Assembly (NCBI RefSeq): GCF_016446475.1
Contig: NZ_JAEHFP010000035.1
Location: 1 to 37,415, forward strand
DNA: 37,415 bases
Reading direction: 5' to 3'
Source of the DNA: Paracoccus binzhouensis
Lineage (GTDB): Bacteria > Pseudomonadota > Alphaproteobacteria > Rhodobacterales > Rhodobacteraceae
The notes under the pieces: model-generated
Told to the model about the DNA's origin: nothing
What the model saw: the letters and a program-made list of their open reading frames with translations, nothing else
Databases searched by the model: none
Translations under genes and position numbers: made by a program
Shown here: in pieces, positions 8,687 to 17,400 of the stretch
Layout of the letters: each line of letters opens with the position of its first letter
How positions within the stretch are numbered: the first letter of the stretch is position 1

Positions 8687-10774
8687 TCACCCATGTTGAT
8701 ACCCCCCATTGTCAGGCTGACAGATTCTCAAATCCAGTTCGCCGATCACGTGATTTCGCAGGTTCTGCACTCCGTCCAACACTGCTGAAGTGTCGGGAAA
8801 CAGATAGGCACCGGTTGGCTGAGGTTCGATGAGCATACGCTTCTTCCTGATCTGGACGTAGAGCCAGTTGACCGGAATCCCCAACTTGGCAGCAAGTTCT
8901 GTTGTGCTCAGGAAGCCGGGATCGTGCTCCCACCGCCTGCACGAAGGAGGCGCCTTGATGCCTTCGGCCAGCCGGATACGTTGCACGGTGACGGGAAGAA
9001 CCTTGTCGGCACAGTTGGCCGATCGGTGACCCTCTTCGGTGAGAAGGCGAGCAATTTCACTGTCGGGTCGGCCTTCTTTCGCCAAGTCGAGCAGGCGCGC
9101 CCGCATTTCGCCACCCCGAGCGAGTTTTGCGATCGCCGTGACCCGCATTTTGATATCGAGGTCGGTAACCGCCCCACCGCGCCATACGATGCGGACCAGC
9201 GCGCTCTCGGGCGTCCGGTCGAGCACCACCTTCTCCACTAGGCAGCGCAGGAGCGCCTTGCGATGCGCGTCTGTGACATCGGGATCCGTCCAGATTTGTG
9301 GTAGACGCCCCGCCAGCGCCACAACCTTGCCGGTAAGAGCTTTCCCCAGGGCAACATGCGCGGGCGGTTGCTGTGCGGACTGCTCGGCCAGCGCCGCCTC
9401 CGCCGCCCGAGCCTCCATCAGCGCGCTTTCCCAGCGACGTTCAAGTTCGGCGGCCACGAGACGGTTGTCAGGGTCGACGCGATTATACTGTCGCTGTGCC
9501 AAAGCGGCTGCATAGCGTGTGCGTTCAACCTCGCGTTCGGCGTTTGCACGCAAGGCTCCGTCGATCTTGCTCTGGGCCCGGCGGGCGCGCGACAGGGCAT
9601 CGAGTTCCGCGGGAGCCAATGCGGTCAGGAATGCGTCGGCAACAGCGGCGTCCACTGCCTGAGCCCGGATATGCTGGCAAGTGGGCAATCCGGAATGGGT
9701 GCGTAAATGGTTGCAGACATACTCTCCGCCGCCCTTGTATCGGACATACATCTTGTGGCCGCACCGTCCGCACCACACGATGCCGTGCAAAAGAAGGTCG
9801 CCGTCGCGGGGAATGCCTCGTGTCTTGGTGCGCATATACTCGGCCCGATTGTCATTTACGATGCTGCGGATTTTCTCATAAGTCGGCCAGTCTATATAGG
9901 CCGGATACCGGTCCTTCACGACGATGCGCCATTCTTCAAGAGATCTCGCCACTTTCGCTTTTGCCGGAGACCGGCTGTCCGGCGTGGCTTCCCGCATGCG
10001 GGTTCGGCCATAGACGAAGGCCCCTGCGTAAGCGGGATTTTTCAGGATCGTGGCAACCGCGGAGACCGTCGCGCGCGCCCAGTGCAACTCGCCATGCCGG
10101 TCCCGGCGTGGCAGATCGAGACCGCGATTGTTCAGCATGCGCATCACTTTGGCGATGCTGCGCAGCTTCAGAAAGAGTTCGAACACAAGACCAAGCCGGT
10201 CCTGAACACCCATATCGGGATCCTTCAGCACGACACCACCGGCATCCCGCACGAGACCGACCGGCAAGGTGAGGGCGAGCTCCCCGCGCTGAGCCTTGGC
10301 GATCAAGCCCGTCGTCAGGCGGCTGCGGATCGTATGCAGCTCGAGTTCGGATATGGTGCCCTTAAGGCCAAGCAGAAGGCGCCCGTTGGCGCTGCCCGGG
10401 TCATAGACGCCGTCGCGATCGGCGATCAGACATCCCCGCAGCCCGCAGATGTCCAAAAGAGGATACCAATCCGAGCAGTTACGCGCGAGCCGCGTCACGT
10501 CGACGGACAGGATCATCCCCACTTCGCTGAGCCCGACCCGACCGACAAGTTCCTGGAACCCGCTGCGATGTGCGGCCGAGGCGCCGCTCAGACCGAGATC
10601 GGCGTCGATCACGTCAATGTCGGCTTCATGCCATCCAAGATCGCGGGCGCGTTGGCTGAGCGCGTATTGCAGCCGCAGGCTCTCTTGGTTGCTCACGACC
10701 TGATGCGGCGTCGATTGCCGAATGTAGACGACCGCCTTGCGCTTCAGATGCGCCAGTTGGATCAACTCGGACAT
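8687..10774 (-). CDS. Large serine recombinase (resolvase/invertase N-terminus, zinc ribbon)
   Basis: This is a site-specific serine recombinase that probably mobilises the element. Of 695 residues, the first ~150 form the resolvase catalytic domain, with the nucleophile serine in VVYIRQST and the helper motif DVTRLARNCSDW. Next come the recombinase DNA-binding domain (~170-290), a zinc ribbon (WCGRCGHK .. YVCNHLR near 330-355), a charged coiled-coil region, and a C-terminal extension. ATG 10774 is used; GTG 10777 is an alternative. The stop codon is within a few bases of the tnpB junction, so the last codons (GGYQHG) read through the element's own inverted repeat. Confidence 0.92.
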   Translation of the reverse strand: MSELIQLAHLKRKAVVYIRQSTPHQVVSNQESLRLQYALSQRARDLGWHEADIDVIDADLGLSGASAAHRSGFQELVGRVGLSEVGMILSVDVTRLARNCSDWYPLLDICGLRGCLIADRDGVYDPGSANGRLLLGLKGTISELELHTIRSRLTTGLIAKAQRGELALTLPVGLVRDAGGVVLKDPDMGVQDRLGLVFELFLKLRSIAKVMRMLNNRGLDLPRRDRHGELHWARATVSAVATILKNPAYAGAFVYGRTRMREATPDSRSPAKAKVARSLEEWRIVVKDRYPAYIDWPTYEKIRSIVNDNRAEYMRTKTRGIPRDGDLLLHGIVWCGRCGHKMYVRYKGGGEYVCNHLRTHSGLPTCQHIRAQAVDAAVADAFLTALAPAELDALSRARRAQSKIDGALRANAEREVERTRYAAALAQRQYNRVDPDNRLVAAELERRWESALMEARAAEAALAEQSAQQPPAHVALGKALTGKVVALAGRLPQIWTDPDVTDAHRKALLRCLVEKVVLDRTPESALVRIVWRGGAVTDLDIKMRVTAIAKLARGGEMRARLLDLAKEGRPDSEIARLLTEEGHRSANCADKVLPVTVQRIRLAEGIKAPPSCRRWEHDPGFLSTTELAAKLGIPVNWLYVQIRKKRMLIEPQPTGAYLFPDTSAVLDGVQNLRNHVIGELDLRICQPDNGGYQHG
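8698..8706 (+). repeat. Inverted repeat near the left end of the serine-recombinase element
   Basis: GATACCCCC here is the exact reverse complement of GGGGGTATC at 11137-11145. In both copies CTGAC follows about 20 bp inward. It may be a recombinase binding site. Confidence 0.65.
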
Positions 10775-10874
10775 CACGAAAGACCTCCGCCAGAACCACG
10801 GCTATGTCGTCGACGATCTGGCGCCTCAGCGTCACCGGCAGCATCGTCCAAAGATCTTCGGGTGCCGTGCTCAT
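10626..10874 (-). CDS. Possible small protein between the DUF5372-like gene and the recombinase
   Basis: This 82-residue frame starts MSTAPEDLWTMLPVTLRRQI. It overlaps the end of the upstream gene by about 100 bp and the start of the recombinase by about 150 bp, in a third frame. The N-terminal half looks like a genuine amphipathic small protein of a kind I recall between such gene pairs. The C-terminal half is arginine- and alanine-rich and may be only a shadow of the recombinase. No function can be assigned. Confidence 0.4.
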   Translation of the reverse strand: MSTAPEDLWTMLPVTLRRQIVDDIAVVLAEVFRDVRVDPTGASEAQGGRLHSAIDAASGREQPREPAAAIRAQPTRPRSWMA

Positions 10875-11154
10875 GATCCAAACTTACCACATTTAGTAGC
10901 TCCAGCAAAGCCTCCACGCTCAGTTTGGTAGGAGAAGTCAGCAAAGCACACGGCTCGGTCACCGCCACCGGCACATTCAGTGTCACGCCATCGCAATACG
11001 CGACCTCGTAGAAGGGCGAAGAACTGCCCCTGCGAAACAACGAGCGGCCAAGAACCTGGAACCTGCGCCCAAAGAGCGGATGGCCTGGATCAAGGACCTG
11101 AACCTCCTCCGGAAAAGATTCGTCAGTATCACCAAAGGGGGTATCCCCAAACAC
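10774..11154 (-). CDS. DUF5372-like small protein of the serine-recombinase element
   Basis: The core of this 126-residue frame (VLDPGHPLFGRRFQVLGRS, then VPVAVTEPCALL and LSVEALLELLNVV) resembles DUF5372 proteins, which I recall next to large serine recombinases in mobile elements. Their function is unknown to me. GTG 11154 is the most plausible start because the frame upstream belongs to interrupted tnpB. The stop overlaps the recombinase start as TGATG, consistent with translational coupling. The low-complexity tail may result from the overlap with the next frame. Confidence 0.6.
   Translation of the reverse strand: MFGDTPFGDTDESFPEEVQVLDPGHPLFGRRFQVLGRSLFRRGSSSPFYEVAYCDGVTLNVPVAVTEPCALLTSPTKLSVEALLELLNVVSLDHEHGTRRSLDDAAGDAEAPDRRRHSRGSGGGLS
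11137..11145 (-). repeat. Inverted repeat near the right end of the serine-recombinase element
   Basis: GGGGGTATC pairs with GATACCCCC at 8698-8706. A further GATACCCC lies at 11164-11171 inside the tnpB target itself, so the element sits beside a sequence resembling its own end. Confidence 0.65.
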
Positions 11155-11158
11155 CTTC

Positions 11159-11452
11159 GTGAAGATACCCCAGTTGCGCCGCGGAGATCTGCACGGCCTC
11201 GCCGCTGCTGCTGGTCGGCCAGATGAACTTCCCGGCCTCGAGACGCTTGGTGTAGAGCGACATGCCGACGCCGTCATGCCAGAGCAGCTTGACCAGGTCG
11301 CCCTTGCGGCCACGAAAGCAGAAGACCTCTCCGGCATGCGGATCGCGCCCCATCCCCTGCTGGACCGTCAGCGCCAGCGTGTTCATGCCGCGCCGCATGT
11401 CGGTCACCCCGCCAGCGATCCACACGCGCACCCCCGCCGGGAAGGCGATCAT
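11159..11452 (-). pseudogene. tnpB: IS66 accessory protein TnpB, 5' part, truncated by the nested element
   Basis: TnpB is the IS66 Orf2 accessory protein needed for transposition. The N-terminus (MIAFPAGVRVWIAGGVTDMR) and the family motifs FCFRGRKGDLVKLLWHDGVG and LEAGKFIWP are intact. After AAQLGYL the frame runs into foreign sequence and stops soon after; the proper ending lies at 8624-8683. The start overlaps the tnpA stop as ATGA. About 97 of the normal ~116 residues are present here. Confidence 0.88.
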
Positions 11453-11841
11453 TTGCCCTCGAGGATCGGCAGCAGCCTGGCCAATGCGTCCGGGTCCACC
11501 GACGAAGGCACGAGCAGGCGGCATCCGTTCCTCAGAACGATCTCGATCTGGACGACCGGGGCGGGTTGATGCAGCGGCGTGTCCATCTCGTTGGGCATCT
11601 CGACCGGCACGAACGCCGAGCCACTCTGGGTCGTGAGCTCGCCGTTCCGATACTGTCGTCGCCAAATGGTCAGAAGCGAACGGCAGATGCCGTGCCGCCG
11701 CGCGGTTGCCGAGACCTGACGATGTCCCTGATGACTTTCCTCGACCACCCGGATCTTGTCCGCGTCGCTCCAGTGCCGCCGCCGCGGCGCGTCCTCGGCG
11801 GACAGGATCTCGATTTGAGGTGTGAACGTAAGGTCGACCAT
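11449..11841 (-). CDS. tnpA: IS66 accessory protein TnpA
   Basis: This 130-residue protein is the IS66 Orf1. It contains a helix-turn-helix region (WSDADKIRVVEESHQGHRQV, then RRHGICRSLLTIWRRQYRNG), expected to bind the element's ends. The C-terminus (VDPDALARLLPILEGK) is also typical. It is the first gene of the IS66 operon and lies just inside the right inverted repeat. Confidence 0.9.
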   Translation of the reverse strand: MVDLTFTPQIEILSAEDAPRRRHWSDADKIRVVEESHQGHRQVSATARRHGICRSLLTIWRRQYRNGELTTQSGSAFVPVEMPNEMDTPLHQPAPVVQIEIVLRNGCRLLVPSSVDPDALARLLPILEGK

Positions 11842-11875
11842 AACGTCGGACTTATCATCGCCTCCAGCGCCCCGT

Positions 11876-11900
11876 CAGACGGTCCTCGCCGGAGGGTTAC
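11876..11900 (-). repeat. IS66 terminal inverted repeat, right (tnpA end)
   Basis: Read on the minus strand it begins GTAACCCTCCGGCG and matches the left repeat at 17 of 25 positions. It is followed directly by the TTTTCAGG duplication. Confidence 0.85.
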
Positions 11901-11908
11901 TTTTCAGG
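11901..11908. repeat. Target-site duplication of the IS66 element, right copy
   Basis: TTTTCAGG is identical to 6911-6918. Deleting one copy together with the element restores an open frame in the host gene. Confidence 0.95.
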
Positions 11909-12216
11909 TAGTGATTTCCACTTTGCGAGACTTTCCATTTTCGTGTCAGCCAGCGCGCGCGCCGTTGGGTCAGGTTCTTGCTGTCGGATTCCCGTTTGGA
12001 AGCGGCCGCGTAATCTTCCTCCATCTTGCCAGCACAAACACAGCCGCACTCCAGAATGTGCGGATAGTCCGGGTGCTGCATCTGGTGAACATACCGGATG
12101 TCCTGGTTTTCGCACATTTCACATTGGGTGGGGGGTTCACCAAGATCCTCAAATCCGATGCATGCCCAGCCCTTCTTGGGAACACCTTGTTGCGACCATT
12201 TCCCAAACGATGACAT
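11901..12216 (-). pseudogene. 5' fragment of Cys-rich (zinc-ribbon-like) accessory gene, split by IS66
   Basis: The fragment encodes the first ~105 residues, including CEMCENQDIRYVHQMQHP and LECGCVCAGKMEEDY. The CxxC and CxC pairs suggest a bound zinc. Without the insertion the protein would continue in frame into 6747-6910. The ATG comes one base after the stop of the WGR gene, so this was the third gene of the WYL-WGR operon and ran towards brxL. Confidence 0.85.
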
Positions 12217-12217
12217 T

Positions 12218-12472
12218 TCAGACCCCCTGGCCTTCTGTCACTGGCAGTTTGATCAGATAACCGCGCGCCAGCTTCTGTTTGACCAGATCGGAAAGCGCAG
12301 ATTCAGCCTCGGTTTTTGTCGCGTACCAATCGTGGCGATGTCGCCCCCAAGTCCCAAAGCGACCCCATTGCCGATGGACGCCGTGTTGGCCGAAGAGGTC
12401 TTTGGTCAGCTCCATGGAATAGAACCGGTTCATATTAAGGGAGGGATCAATACGGCGCATATCAATTTGCAT
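12218..12472 (-). CDS. WGR domain protein
   Basis: This 84-residue protein consists almost entirely of one WGR domain (QWGRFGTWGRHRHDWY, then TEAESALSDLVKQKLARGY). WGR domains are small nucleic-acid-binding modules known from PARP enzymes and bacterial MolR-type proteins. The ATG at 12472 lies inside the end of the WYL gene, with an AGGAAG ribosome site before it; ATG 12460 (MRRIDPS) is the other candidate and matches many homologues better. It is translationally coupled to both neighbours. Its role in the defence island is unknown. Confidence 0.8.
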   Translation of the reverse strand: MQIDMRRIDPSLNMNRFYSMELTKDLFGQHGVHRQWGRFGTWGRHRHDWYATKTEAESALSDLVKQKLARGYLIKLPVTEGQGV

Positions 12473-13280
12473 CGATCTCTTCCTCGGTCATTGGGACATA
12501 GTCGATAGAGACCCGTTCAAGGCGAGGTTCCTTTTGCTCAAGACCCCACCGGCGTTCCGTGTAGAACTCAAGTGCTTTCCGGGTTCTGGCCTCAAGCACA
12601 TCTGAGGTGAACCCAAATTCAATGCGGACCACGCGCTGCTGCGCCTCAGTCAATCTTGAATGCGGTTTGAGTTTCAGGATGGCCCAAGTGAACCAATCGT
12701 CATCTCGGGGCACTGCCTCGGCTGGCTTGGTTCTTGCGAAAGACTGATCAGGGTCTATGCGAGCAGGATGGAAGTCACGGAAACCCTCACGTTCAAAACA
12801 CCAGGCTCGTACGTGAAGCCTAACGCCATCAGAAGCGAACCGAACAGGTGCAATCCAGCGAGTCATCGGTTCTGGATCTCGCATCGATTGATAAACGATC
12901 CTCGTTGCCTCTTTCGCCCTGAAGGCACGGTAGAGCGGCCGTAAGACACGCAGGTCCTGAGTGCGTTGCAAATCTGGCAATCTATCGAATGCGGAAAATG
13001 GTGCGCCAACCAAGAGTTGCTCCAACTCCATCGAGGACGCCTTGCCACTGAGCCGTTCAAAGCTGTCATGGGCAAGGTATTGGCGCGACGACGCATCATA
13101 ATGCAGTGCGTCTTTTGGCGCTTCAGCGAGGTAAGCCCGAAAATCGAGAGCGGCCTGTGCATTCGAAATACCAAAACGCTTGATCAAGGAAGCGCGAGTC
13201 GCTGCCCCGTCCCAGAAAAACAATCTGTCGAGGTACTCCAGGCGCGCACGTTGGGCGTGTTTGACGTCTTCGAAGGGCAT
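12462..13280 (-). CDS. WYL-domain transcriptional regulator, BrxR-like
   Basis: The protein probably represses this locus. BrxR-type regulators of BREX and other defence islands have an N-terminal winged helix, a WYL domain that may sense a ligand, and a C-terminal dimerisation region. Here residues ~5-50 form the helix-turn-helix (RASLIKRFGISNAQAALDF). The WYL-domain core is at about 145-165 (GVRLHVRAWCFEREGFRDF), with LHV where many family members have WYL or WHV. ATG 13280 gives 272 residues; ATG 13316 lies in the opposite promoter's -10 region. It is divergent from sbcD and heads the operon with the WGR and Cys-rich genes. Confidence 0.82.
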   Translation of the reverse strand: MPFEDVKHAQRARLEYLDRLFFWDGAATRASLIKRFGISNAQAALDFRAYLAEAPKDALHYDASSRQYLAHDSFERLSGKASSMELEQLLVGAPFSAFDRLPDLQRTQDLRVLRPLYRAFRAKEATRIVYQSMRDPEPMTRWIAPVRFASDGVRLHVRAWCFEREGFRDFHPARIDPDQSFARTKPAEAVPRDDDWFTWAILKLKPHSRLTEAQQRVVRIEFGFTSDVLEARTRKALEFYTERRWGLEQKEPRLERVSIDYVPMTEEEIDAN

Positions 13281-13294
13281 GGGGGAAGGATATC

Positions 13295-13321
13295 TTGACT
13301 CTCTACAATTGTCCATATAAT
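13295..13321 (+). promoter_or_regulatory. Likely promoter for the sbcD-sbcC operon
   Basis: TTGACT (13295-13300) and a consensus TATAAT (13316-13321) lie upstream of the sbcD ATG at 13352. The spacer is 15 bp, shorter than the ideal 17, so activity may be weak or dependent on a regulator. Confidence 0.5.
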
Positions 13322-13335
13322 TTTTACATGTGTAA
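13305..13335. promoter_or_regulatory. Two candidate operator dyads between the WYL regulator and sbcD
   Basis: ACAATTGT (13305-13312) lies between the -35 and -10 boxes. TTACA-TG-TGTAA (13324-13335) lies just downstream of the -10. Both are perfect dyads in the only space shared by the divergent WYL gene and sbcD, where a self-regulating repressor would bind. Their use by the WYL protein is inference. Confidence 0.42.
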
Positions 13336-13351
13336 TAAATGACGGTGCGAC

Positions 13352-14488
13352 ATGAGACTACTTCATACGGCAGATCTGCACCTGGGGCGGCAGTTCATGG
13401 GGTTGAGCCTCGAGGAGGATCATGAGGTTATCCTGGGTCAGATCCTTGAAGCGCTTGTGGTCGAACGAGCCGATGTTCTTGTCATCGCGGGGGACGTTTT
13501 TGACCGTGCCTCTCCGCCCAATTCATCGATCCGGCAGTTCAATCGCTTCCTCAAGCGTGTAGCAGAGGAGACCGAAGCCGCTGTGGTGATGATCTCTGGA
13601 AACCACGATTCTGGCGACAGGATCGAGGCTATGTCTGTCTTTTCCACCGCGTCTCGTGTGCTGGTGCGGGGGATTGCCGATGCGGTGGAAGCGCCGCTGG
13701 TGCTGCGTGACGCGCAGGGCGAGGTCGCCTTTTCCGCACTGCCCTTTTCCTATGAATACGCCGCACGCGAGGTGTTCAGGGATGAAAGCATTAATGCGCC
13801 GGCGGAGGTAGTTGCCGCCCAGATCGCTGCGGCAAGGAGGCAGGTGCCTGATGGAGCGCGTTGGGTCGTCGTGGCCCATGCTTTCGTCGCGGGGGGTGCG
13901 GTCGGCGAGACCGAGCGCGCCCTGACGCGAGTCGGAGGCATAGAAACTGTTCCCTCCGATGTCTTCGATGGGGCGGACTATGTTGCACTGGGGCATTTGC
14001 ACAAGCCGCAGGAAGTGAGCGCTAGCCATATTCGGTACTCCGGCGCACCGCTTGCTTTCGGTTTCGACGAGGCGGGAAACGAAAAATCCATGACCGTCGT
14101 CGATCTGAAAGCTGAAGGGGTCGAGATCCGCATCGTACCGTTCCGACCGATTCGGCAGGTTCGCTCGCTTACCGGGGCATTCTCGGATCTCCTGGAAGGA
14201 ACGCCGTCTGACGATTTCATCCAGGCTATCCTGACGGATGAAAACCCTCTGATCGATCCGATGAAACGGTTACGCGCGACCTATCCCAATGCTTGCCATC
14301 TGGCCTATGCCCGGCAGGAGCGCGCTGCGGAGACCAAGGCGCTCGGCAGCGGGAGGGCCGCGGTCACGCCGATCGAGATGATTGGCGACTTCGTGAAGGT
14401 TGTGCGCGGCCGGGAACCAAACGCCACCGAAGTCGCGATCGTCGCGGAAAAGCTCCACGCGGTAACCTCCGGGGAGGAGCAGACATGA
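13352..14488 (+). CDS. sbcD: Exonuclease SbcCD subunit D (Mre11-like nuclease)
   Basis: SbcD is the Mn-dependent metallophosphoesterase nuclease that works with the SbcC ATPase to cut hairpins and DNA ends. All nuclease motifs are present in 378 residues: TADLHLG near residue 7, AGDVFDRA near 47, SGNHDSGDR near 85, VVAHAF near 175 and GHLHKPQ near 217. The C-terminal cap is shorter and less conserved. The stop overlaps the sbcC start as ATGA. The divergent WYL regulator and adjacent BREX locus raise the possibility of a defence role rather than only housekeeping repair. Confidence 0.93.
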   Translation: MRLLHTADLHLGRQFMGLSLEEDHEVILGQILEALVVERADVLVIAGDVFDRASPPNSSIRQFNRFLKRVAEETEAAVVMISGNHDSGDRIEAMSVFSTASRVLVRGIADAVEAPLVLRDAQGEVAFSALPFSYEYAAREVFRDESINAPAEVVAAQIAAARRQVPDGARWVVVAHAFVAGGAVGETERALTRVGGIETVPSDVFDGADYVALGHLHKPQEVSASHIRYSGAPLAFGFDEAGNEKSMTVVDLKAEGVEIRIVPFRPIRQVRSLTGAFSDLLEGTPSDDFIQAILTDENPLIDPMKRLRATYPNACHLAYARQERAAETKALGSGRAAVTPIEMIGDFVKVVRGREPNATEVAIVAEKLHAVTSGEEQT

Positions 14489-17400
14489 GACCAATTCGCC
14501 TATCGCTTCAAGCCTTCGGGCCATTTGCGACAACCGAGGTAGTCGATTTCCGGTCCGCGCTGGAGACGGGTCTGTTTGGAATTTATGGTCAGACCGGCGC
14601 GGGAAAGTCGACGCTGTTTTCGGCGATGTCCTTCGCGCTATTCGGGGCGCCGACCAAGACTGATCAGGAACCACGTTCACTACGCTCGGATCACGCCGCG
14701 GCGGATCTACCTACCGAAGTCGAATTTGTCTTTGAGCTGGGCGCCAAGACCTATCTGATCCGTCGTCGTCCGGCGCAGGAACGTCCGAAGGCACGCGGTG
14801 AAGGGACCACTGAGGACGCGGCGGAAGCCTCGTTATTCGACGTCACCGGGATTCCGGTGGACACTCTTGGTCCGAGTCAATCTGGCAGTGTCATTGCGGA
14901 AAAGAAGGTCTCGCTAGTAGGGCAGCAGGTCGAGGCGCTGCTTGGGTACGGGGCAGATCAGTTTCGACAGATCGTGCTCTTGCCGCAAGGTAAGTTCGAG
15001 ACGTTCCTAGCCGCAAAAACGGATGCGCGGGTCGAGATATTGCGGGATCTCTTCGACGTGAAGATCTATCGCGATCTCGCCGCACGGCTGAAGGAAGAAG
15101 CCTCAGAGGCAGAACGATCGTTGCGCGACCAGCGCGCTCTCTACGTGGCTCGACTTGAGGAACGTGGTTTTGAGAGCGCCGAAGCGCTGGAACTCGGAAT
15201 TGCCACAGCCGAAGCCAAAGTCGAAGAAAAGCAAGGCATTCAGCGCGGCGCGGAGATGGCCAACGAAGCCGCGCGCAAAGCTCTGACCGAAGGCGAGCAA
15301 GTCGAAAAGGCATTTTCTGCTGTCGACACGGCACAGCAGGCATTCGATGATCTAGAAAAGAAAACGGGCGAGGTCGAAGAACTGGCCAAGCGGATTGAGG
15401 CTGTCCGGAATGCCATGCAGGCCCGTGATCTTGAGACGGCTTTGCGCGATGCGGAGCAGGAAAGCCGGAATGCGGTGGAGGCTGTCACAAAAGTAGAGGC
15501 GGAACTAGACATCGCCAATGGCGCGAAGGAAGTGGCGGGAAAAAAACTCGTTGAGGCACAGTCGGGCGAGGACCGGCGGCAGCAAGTTCAGGCTGACCTA
15601 ACAAGGTTGGAGGCGATCGAGAACCAGGTCGGTCAGGCATCGGCTCTTAGAAGCGCGTTTGACGACGCTGCGAAGGATGAAGCTTCAGCGAAGAAGGCTC
15701 TGACCGAGGCCATAGATGCCCGAGACAAGCTCAAGTCTCAGCGCGATGCGACAGATCTGGCACTTGATCAAGCGCGAAAGACCGAAACGGTGCGAGGCCA
15801 GCTGACCGGTGAGTTGGCCGAGGTCAACCGAGAAAGAGTCAAGGCAGCGGCGCATGTTAAGGCGCAAGAGGCTGTCGCGGATGCTCAACGAAATGTTGAA
15901 GCGGCATCGAGCGAACTGGCGACAAGAACCGACGCGGCGCAAGCCGCTGATGCGGCCTTGGTAGATGCCGAGGCACGGCTTTCGCGCACGCAAGCGATCA
16001 TTCTGGCTGAAAAGTTGACCGAAGGAGCGCCTTGCCCTGTCTGTGGTTCCCATGATCATCCTGCGCCTGCCCATGGTACGCCCGAACAATCTGGTTTGAC
16101 CGAAGCGTTTCGGAGTGCGCAAGTTCAGGCGAGAATTGCCGCCGAAGCCAGAGTTCGGGCCGAAAGCGAACTTGACAATTTTCGAATGCGGCTCGACGAA
16201 AAGAAGCGGGCGCTGGAGGAACAGGAACGTCCTGAGCGCACGTTGGCGGAGCTCGAAGTTGAAATCGCACGGCTTGAAGGCGACGTCGCCGCGCTTGGAG
16301 AAGCGGTCGATTTAGACGCGATGGCGGAGCAGATGGCCCAACTCAAGCTGAAACTGACTGAGGCTGAAGCTGCCGAGGCTACGGCGCGCACCGCTGCGGG
16401 AAAGGCCGAGACCGCTCTTGCCGGCGCGCGCGCCAAGCTGGACACAGTGCTCGAGGCCCTGCCGGAAGGTCTGCGCACGCCCGAGGCGGTTGTCGCTCGA
16501 CGGGAGGCTTTACAGAGAGAGCAAAGGCAACTGTCCGAGGCGCTGGAAGTGGCGACGCAACAGGACCGAGCCGCCGGTGAAATGCTCACCCGTGCGCAAG
16601 AGCAGCTTGAAGCAGCAAAGCGGGCGCGCGACGCGCAGCAACAGCGCGTGAAAAAGGCGCAAGATGATTTTGGTGCTCGGCTTGCCGAGGTCGGGCTGGA
16701 CAAAGCGGGATATGATGCTTGCAAGGCGCATTTCCCGACATTCGATGCCGACCAGAAGACGGTATCCGATCATCGTGAGGGCCTGATTGCGGCTCGCACG
16801 ACATTGCAGAACGCCATCGCCGCTTGTGCAGATCGTGAACGCCCGGATCTTGCCCCGCTTCAGCTGGCGTTGGCAGACGCCACCCAGACCGTGACCGCGG
16901 CCAATGCTGCACTCGCCACAGCGAAAACGGATGTATTGTCACTGACCAAATTCAAGGAATCGCTTGCGGCGGCGCTGGCCGAAACCGAGCGGCTTGAAAC
17001 CGAGACCGGTCCGCTCCGGGGGCTGGCCGATCTGGCTAACGGCAAGAACGATTTCAAGATGACACTCGAGACCTTCGCGATCGGTGCAATGTTCGACCAG
17101 GTTCTCGAGGCGGCGAATATGAGGCTCGACCCTATGACACGTGGGCGCTACCGGCTGACGCGCGGGCTCGAGGCATCTGGCGGTCGCGGCAAGCGTGGGC
17201 TCGAAATCGAGGTCTTCGACATCAACACCGGTAAGGCGCGCCCGACAGCCACGCTGTCAGGCGGCGAGACCTTTATCGCGGCACTGGCCCTTGCGCTTGG
17301 GCTAGCTGATGTGGTCGAGAGCCTTTCGGGCAAGATCCGGATGGACACAATTTTTATCGATGAAGGCTTCGGGAGTCTCGACACCGAGAATGGCGCGGGC

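Larger units (their letters stand above)
8684..11161 (-). mobile_element. Serine-recombinase mobile element inserted in IS66 tnpB (approximate ends)
   Basis: The sequence between the two tnpB pieces carries three overlapping minus-strand frames: a DUF5372-like protein, a small frame, and a large serine recombinase. They fill the element almost end to end. Near its ends are 9-bp perfect inverted repeats (8698-8706 and 11137-11145), extended by a shared CTGAC about 20 bp inward. The exact crossover points cannot be fixed from one copy, so the ends given are where recognisable tnpB coding stops. Confidence 0.8.
6919..11900 (-). mobile_element. IS66-family insertion sequence, itself interrupted by a serine-recombinase element
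   Basis: The element is bounded by imperfect inverted repeats beginning GTAA and flanked by a perfect 8-bp duplication. Read on the minus strand it carries the normal IS66 order tnpA, tnpB, tnpC. About 2.5 kb of foreign sequence (approximately 8684-11161) splits tnpB near its 3' end. Without the insert the element would be about 2.5 kb, normal for IS66. It landed inside the Cys-rich gene at the end of the WYL-WGR operon. Because tnpB is broken, the copy is probably not autonomously mobile. Confidence 0.93.

Noticed and set aside
8566..8709. Upstream in-frame extension of tnpC to 8709
   Set aside because: It covers the tnpB tail in another frame and the element junction; the family start is at 8565.
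9707..10876. Long plus-strand frame (389 codons) over the serine recombinase
   Set aside because: It is antisense to a gene with complete recombinase motifs.
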